Shown piece after piece: positions 59,691 to 64,000 of a DNA stretch of 64,000 nucleotides (position 1 is its first letter; every line of letters starts with the position of its first letter). The position numbers and the translations under genes were made by a program. Under the pieces are notes generated by a model. That model was not told the DNA's origin and did not search any database. It saw only the letters and a program-made list of their open reading frames with translations. The stretch covers positions 186,001-250,000 of the forward strand of contig JAWNZC010000111.1 in NCBI GenBank assembly GCA_035771165.1, in the 5' to 3' direction. The stretch is from Paragorgia papillata (Eukaryota > Cnidaria > Anthozoa > Scleralcyonacea > Coralliidae).

Positions 59691-62287
59691 ATGGCTGATC
59701 GTAGCTATCTTACGTTGTGTCCTCACTGTGAAAGTTATTTGCCTGGTAGAACGTTTAGAAGACATAGAGAAAGTTTTTTCGATGTACGTAATAATAGATG
59801 GGAAAAGGATGAAGGATTGTTGGAAAGCAGTAGTGGAGACGAGACCCCTTTTATGGAAATAAGTCAAGGTATTGATCATTCAGTGTTTCGTGATAGTGAT
59901 AGTGATAGTGATGTTGACGACCCCGGGTGACAAGCCATGGATGACAACGAGTTGGGCGAGTTGCTTAACAACGAGGTATGGGATGATACATTAGTAAATG
60001 ACATAGATGAGGATTTTAGTGAGAACCACGAAGTCCCATCTATTGAAGTAAATTCATCAAATCGTTCATCTAGTCGTACCTTAGTTAATTGCTTGATAAT
60101 ATTACTAGCGTACTTTTGGACTTACTTTCGCATATCTGACAGTGCCATGGAATTTCTTTTGTCTTTCTTAAAAAAGTTTTTTGAAATAGCAGCGTTATCG
60201 AACAATCGGTTTGCTGCGCTGGCATTGGCTTTCCCAGGAACATTGTATTACTTTCGTAAAGAAATTGGTTTTGTCAAGGACAGTTTTACCAAGTACGTTG
60301 TTTGCCCAAAATGCTCCGCTATATATAAGTTTGAAGACAGTTATCGTACTGTTGGCAGTAGAAAGGTTTCGAAGACATGCTCGTATGTTAAATTTCCAAA
60401 AATCACAGACAGCATCGAATGCGCAATCCTTGCGGTACAACTTTGTTAAAAGAAGTTACACTAAAGGATGGTACTAAGCGTCTTTACCCCCACAAAGTGT
60501 ACTGTTATAAAAGCATTATTGCCACCTTGAAAGAGTTTGTTAAAAGAGGGGGTTTTACTGAGAGTTGTGAGTTGTGGCGCAACCGTGAAATTCGTTCTGT
60601 TCATCAAATTATGCGCGATGTTTTTGAAGGGCGAGTTTGGAGAGACTTTCAAACATATAGTGGTCCTCTGTTTTTATCTGGTCCACGTAATTACGCTTTC
60701 GTGCTTAACGTAGATTGGATGCAGCCATTCGATCGCACCCAGTACTCTGTTGGGGTACTTTATTTAGCTTTAATGAATCTGCCACGAAGTGAACGCTTCA
60801 AAAGACAAACTATTTTTCTCGTTGGAGTTATCCCAGGTCCAAATGAGCCTAAACTAAACATTAATTCATATCTATCCCCACTGGTTGATGAGCTAATGTT
60901 ACTTTGGGAAGACGGAGTAAAGCTTAGACATTCGGGATCACCCCTCTTTCCGGAATGCTTCAAGGCGGCTTTATTATGCGTAGCATGTGATATGCCTGCA
61001 AGTAGAAAAGTTTGTGGGTTTACCGGGCACAATTCAAGATGTGGGTGCAATAAATGTACAAAGAAATTTCAATGTTCAGGAATTGGGGAGGCAACTGACT
61101 ATTCCGGTTTTGAGCCATGTCCCTCAAGAAATACGGTTGAGCACAGAAGACAAGTAAGAGAAATACAAGAAGACGTACCCAAGACGCGCGTAATGCAAAA
61201 GAATCCTTATACGGAGTACGGTACTCTGAGCTGCTTAGGTTACCATACTTTGACTGCGTAAGATTTACAATAGTTGATCCTATGCACAATCTGTTCTTGG
61301 GAACTGCTAAACGCATGATGGAAATTTGGCTTCAATTAAATATTTTGACGCGAGCTGATTTGGAAGCAGCCCAGAATAAGGTAGACGCAACGCATGTTCC
61401 ATCGAATTTAGGTCGGATTCCATTTAGGATTGCAACGTCATTTGCTGGATTTACCGCAGAACAGTGGAAGGCCTGGGTCACTGTTTTTTCTTCTTTTGCT
61501 TTGTTTGGCCATCTTCCTGACAACGATTACATTTGTTGGGTGAAATTTGTCATTGCTTGTAAACTACTGTCGCGACCATTGATAAAGATAGCAGATATAG
61601 GCGCGGCGCACGCTCTTCCCCATGACTTTTGCTGTGCCGTGGAACAAATATATGGTAACGCTCGCATTACCCCAAATATGCATATGCATACTCATTTAGC
61701 GGATTGCATTCTAGATTACGGTCCCATATTGGTTGTTCAGTTTTGAACGGTATAATGGTATACTAGGCGATTACTACACAAACAACAAATCAGTCGAATT
61801 GCAAGTGATGCGAAAAATTTTAAGAGATCAGAACTTAAGGAACTTAGAATTTCCAGAAGAGTTCAAGGGGCACTTTGGACAAATGATTGATAAATTGGAA
61901 CAGAGTAACATCGATGTCTCTGGAGTTGACGCAAAGGCCTTGATTAATGTTCTTCAGTTAAGTCAAGATCGCATTGATTTAACAGATGACTTGTGGTTCT
62001 CAGTTGGTGATTATTCTTTTCGGTCACCACACGTTGTAGATAATTTCGATGATGACGAGCTTCAGTATATCGCTGAGGTTTATAAGCTTTTTCTTCCAAC
62101 AATATCATCTCAGGATATCCCGCAACTGTACAACAAATATGCGTCTGTCGAGTGTGCTGGAGAAATATACGGATCTGAGTTTTCTCGCATGAATCGCTCT
62201 TCGTTTGTTCTCGCTACATGGGTTGGTAGATTTGACGGTAGCGTCGATGCTGAAACTGCAGGTAAAATAACTTTTTTAGATATTTAG
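59691..62287 (+). pseudogene. Decayed EnSpm/CACTA transposase (tnp2-like)
   Basis: Reads MADRSYLTLCPHCESYLPGR from 59691, then meets a TGA at 59928, continuing in frame at 59937. Frameshifts follow at the A5 run near 60397-60401 (before the CG motif RMRNPCGTTLLKEV), near 61213-61225 (before YSELLRLPYFDCVRFT) and near 61727-61733 (before LFSFERYNGILG). Conserved pieces include WMQPFDRTQYSVGVLYLALM, ILVGVIPGPNEPK-like text, SYLSPLVDELMLLWEDGV, ACDMPASRKVCGFTGH with a C-x-C-x2-C cluster, IVDPMHNLFLGTAKRMMEIW and FERYNGILGDY. These identify the tnp2 family transposase with a DUF4218-like end. Four lesions make it inactive. It lies outside the giant element. Confidence 0.85.
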
Positions 62288-62689
62288 AATTAGAAAGAAG
62301 TGCTGCTGAAAAACCACAACCTTGCAGATCATCTGAATACATCGAGGTGATCGAGCATGAAAATATAATGAAAACCAAACAAGCATATGTTGTTATGTCG
62401 AACATCTTGTCAGCTGCCTTTTAATAATTCTCGCGTTACATGAACCACTGACATTTTTCTCGAGCTTTACAGCTATTTACTGTGGTTGGTATGATTAGGG
62501 TTTTCTGCGTATTCGTATCTATAGAATAAAGCTACAGTTTGGAAGATCATTAAAATTGTATTCCTGATATGCCAATGAATATTATAATTTATCAATGGAA
62601 AAACTGTTTTACCTGTCGGTCCTGTCAGACCGCAAATTAGCTAAAACATAAACAGACTCTGGAAATTACAGAAACGGAGATAAATACAG

Positions 62690-62716
62690 AGTTGCCTACG
62701 GATGAGGCTAGAGATG
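62690..62716. repeat. Solo sequence resembling the terminus of the giant element
   Basis: ACAGAGTTGCCTACGGATGA followed by GGCTA matches the terminal 25 bases of the right TIR at 23 of 25 positions, in the same orientation. The match stops inward of this. Possibly the end of a related, otherwise eroded copy. Confidence 0.45.
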
Positions 62717-62856
62717 AATATGTTATAAAGGGCTTAAGGCCCAATTATCCTCAGCAGTAACAGATTTACGTAAAAGCTGTAAAGAGAAAAATATCAGTGG
62801 TCCCTGCGAGAAGACAACTGACTGGGTGCTTGACAGGACGATATCAGACTGCTTGT

Positions 62857-62886
62857 TTTGTTTTGTTTTGTTTTGTTTTGTTTTGG
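62857..62886. repeat. (GTTTT)n microsatellite
   Basis: About six units of TTTTG. Confidence 0.9.
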
Positions 62887-63240
62887 TTTCATTAAATATT
62901 CAAGAGTAGATGTATTTCAAGGGTATGGAAGATCGGGATTTTTCAGTGGTATTTGACTCTTCTTCGTATTTCCTAAATATCTAAAAAGTTATTATACCGA
63001 GGGTCCATATTTGTGGAAAAAATGCATTAAATTACAATATACAACGGTTTGTTGATTTCTCACTGCGCGACTCGGAGCGCTCGCCCTGAAAGCGCTTCTT
63101 GGTGGTCGTGTGGAGCAGATGCGGGTGGGTAGGACGTTACCCTAATACCATCCATTTCTATACACGAGATATAGAGCTTATCTTGTACTGGAAAACTACT
63201 CTTCCAGCGAAACCGACGTACTTGGGAATCGAAAATACAT

Positions 63241-63391
63241 AGTAACTTAGGTTAGATATACTGCCGAAACAGAGAACGTAAGAATCTAACGTTTCGAGCG
63301 AAGGCCCTGACGAAGGCCTGACGAAGGGCCTTCGCTGGAAACGTTAGATTCCTACATTCTCTGTTTCGGCAGTATATCTAACCTAAGTTAC
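63241..63391. repeat. Foldback MITE with GTAACTTAGGTTAGATATAC arms
   Basis: Arms of about 70 bases (63241-63310 and 63322-63391) are near-perfect inverted repeats; the centre holds GACGAAGGCCTGACGAAGGGCC. Non-coding, full-length hairpin. Confidence 0.8.
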
Positions 63392-63894
63392 TATATTTCG
63401 ATTGTTGTTTCTACACTGCCTACGCAGCACACTACTTTCATTTCAGTACTTGGGAATCGACTGGCTTACACTTTGTGTGCGTTTGCGCTTAACAAGTTAA
63501 CAACGCAAAGTTGGCGTCTTTCTCTTGCCACCAATCTTAAACCTTTAGTGTAAGCCTTCCTGTGAAGTGTTAAACCATTCTCTGAGTTTATGCCATTAAC
63601 TGGTTTGTTGAAACACTCGAATAAAACACACCGCGAAGGTATTTTGTCCGCAATTGTAAAGTAAACAACTGTAGTTGCAATTACAGCTTGTCCCGATTTG
63701 ACGTTATCAACCATACTCGTACTCAGACTCTTTTATCCCGGCCATGTTTTGAAAAACTCATGTTTGGAACCAAATATCTCGGGCAGTTTTCATCCGTTGA
63801 AGGTGTGTTATTGAAGGAGTGGCCGATGTTTAGAAAAAAAATGAAAATTCTCGTATATGCACTTTAATAGGCGTTTTAGAAGTCATTTACAGAA

Positions 63895-64000
63895 TTCGTG
63901 TCCGTTCTGTATCGGGATACAGGCACTCGGCTTCGCCTCGTGTCTGTATACCCCGATACAGAATATATCGATACAGAATATATAATATATATATATTATA
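63895..64000. repeat. Hairpin and AT-rich repeat at the window end
   Basis: TTCTGTATCGGGATACAG...CCCCGATACAGAA pair, followed by GATACAGAATATAT units. Cut by the window edge. Confidence 0.5.

Overview
This is eukaryotic, almost certainly animal, DNA: AT-rich, with GT-AG introns, many (TA)n tracts and several layers of transposons. The mix of families (RecQ-helicase element, KDZ, animal EnSpm/CACTA, hAT, IS630/Tc1, Penelope-like ends, and the repeat ending in CCCTGGGTACGAGG) fits a cnidarian, probably an anthozoan. That assignment rests on recall of repeat families, not on a search. I see no convincing host housekeeping gene.

The main structure is one giant DNA transposon at 4732-57563 (52.8 kb). 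Its 175-bp terminal inverted repeats are identical, and it is flanked by a 9-bp target duplication with one mismatch (CGCTACACT / CGCTAGACT). Inside the left TIR is an intact single-exon 653-aa RecQ-type helicase (+). Five further genes are all on the minus strand. From the right end inward they are: a 7-exon gene with one premature stop (57221-55749); an intact 5-exon 384-aa gene with a CxxC zinc-ribbon-like motif and PPSLSAD repeats (55273-49553); a 4-exon gene with a frameshift and a stop (13996-12447); a 2-exon gene with a 1-nt deletion (11967-10682); and an intact 2-exon 562-aa ankyrin gene (9784-7831). Helicase, long TIRs and a 9-bp duplication match what I recall of the AcademH lineage. 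The split gene set and the size are unusual.

The middle of the element is filled with nested insertions. At 14.7-15.2 kb there is a Harbinger-like MITE. At 15.5-18.3 kb a 2.75-kb palindrome splits an IS630/Tc1-like transposase (16.76-21.41 kb). The same transposase is also interrupted by a C-rich-TIR element at 18904-20992 that carries a PHD finger. An intact 4-exon 300-aa gene (23040-21768) faces it. At 23.9-26.7 kb lie Penelope-like repeats, a tRNA-like sequence and two exons of a KDZ transposase. From 28221 to 47014 runs a satellite of about 90 copies of a 180-bp monomer, itself split by a hAT transposon (30689-33203) with an 8-bp target duplication.

Outside the giant element, the left flank (1-4722) holds a truncated mariner-like transposase and several foldback MITEs. 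The right flank (57573-64000) holds a decayed EnSpm/CACTA transposase (59691-62287) with a divergent coiled-coil gene, plus foldback elements. The window therefore reads as a large selfish element that carries its own multi-gene set and has become a landing site for other elements and a satellite array.
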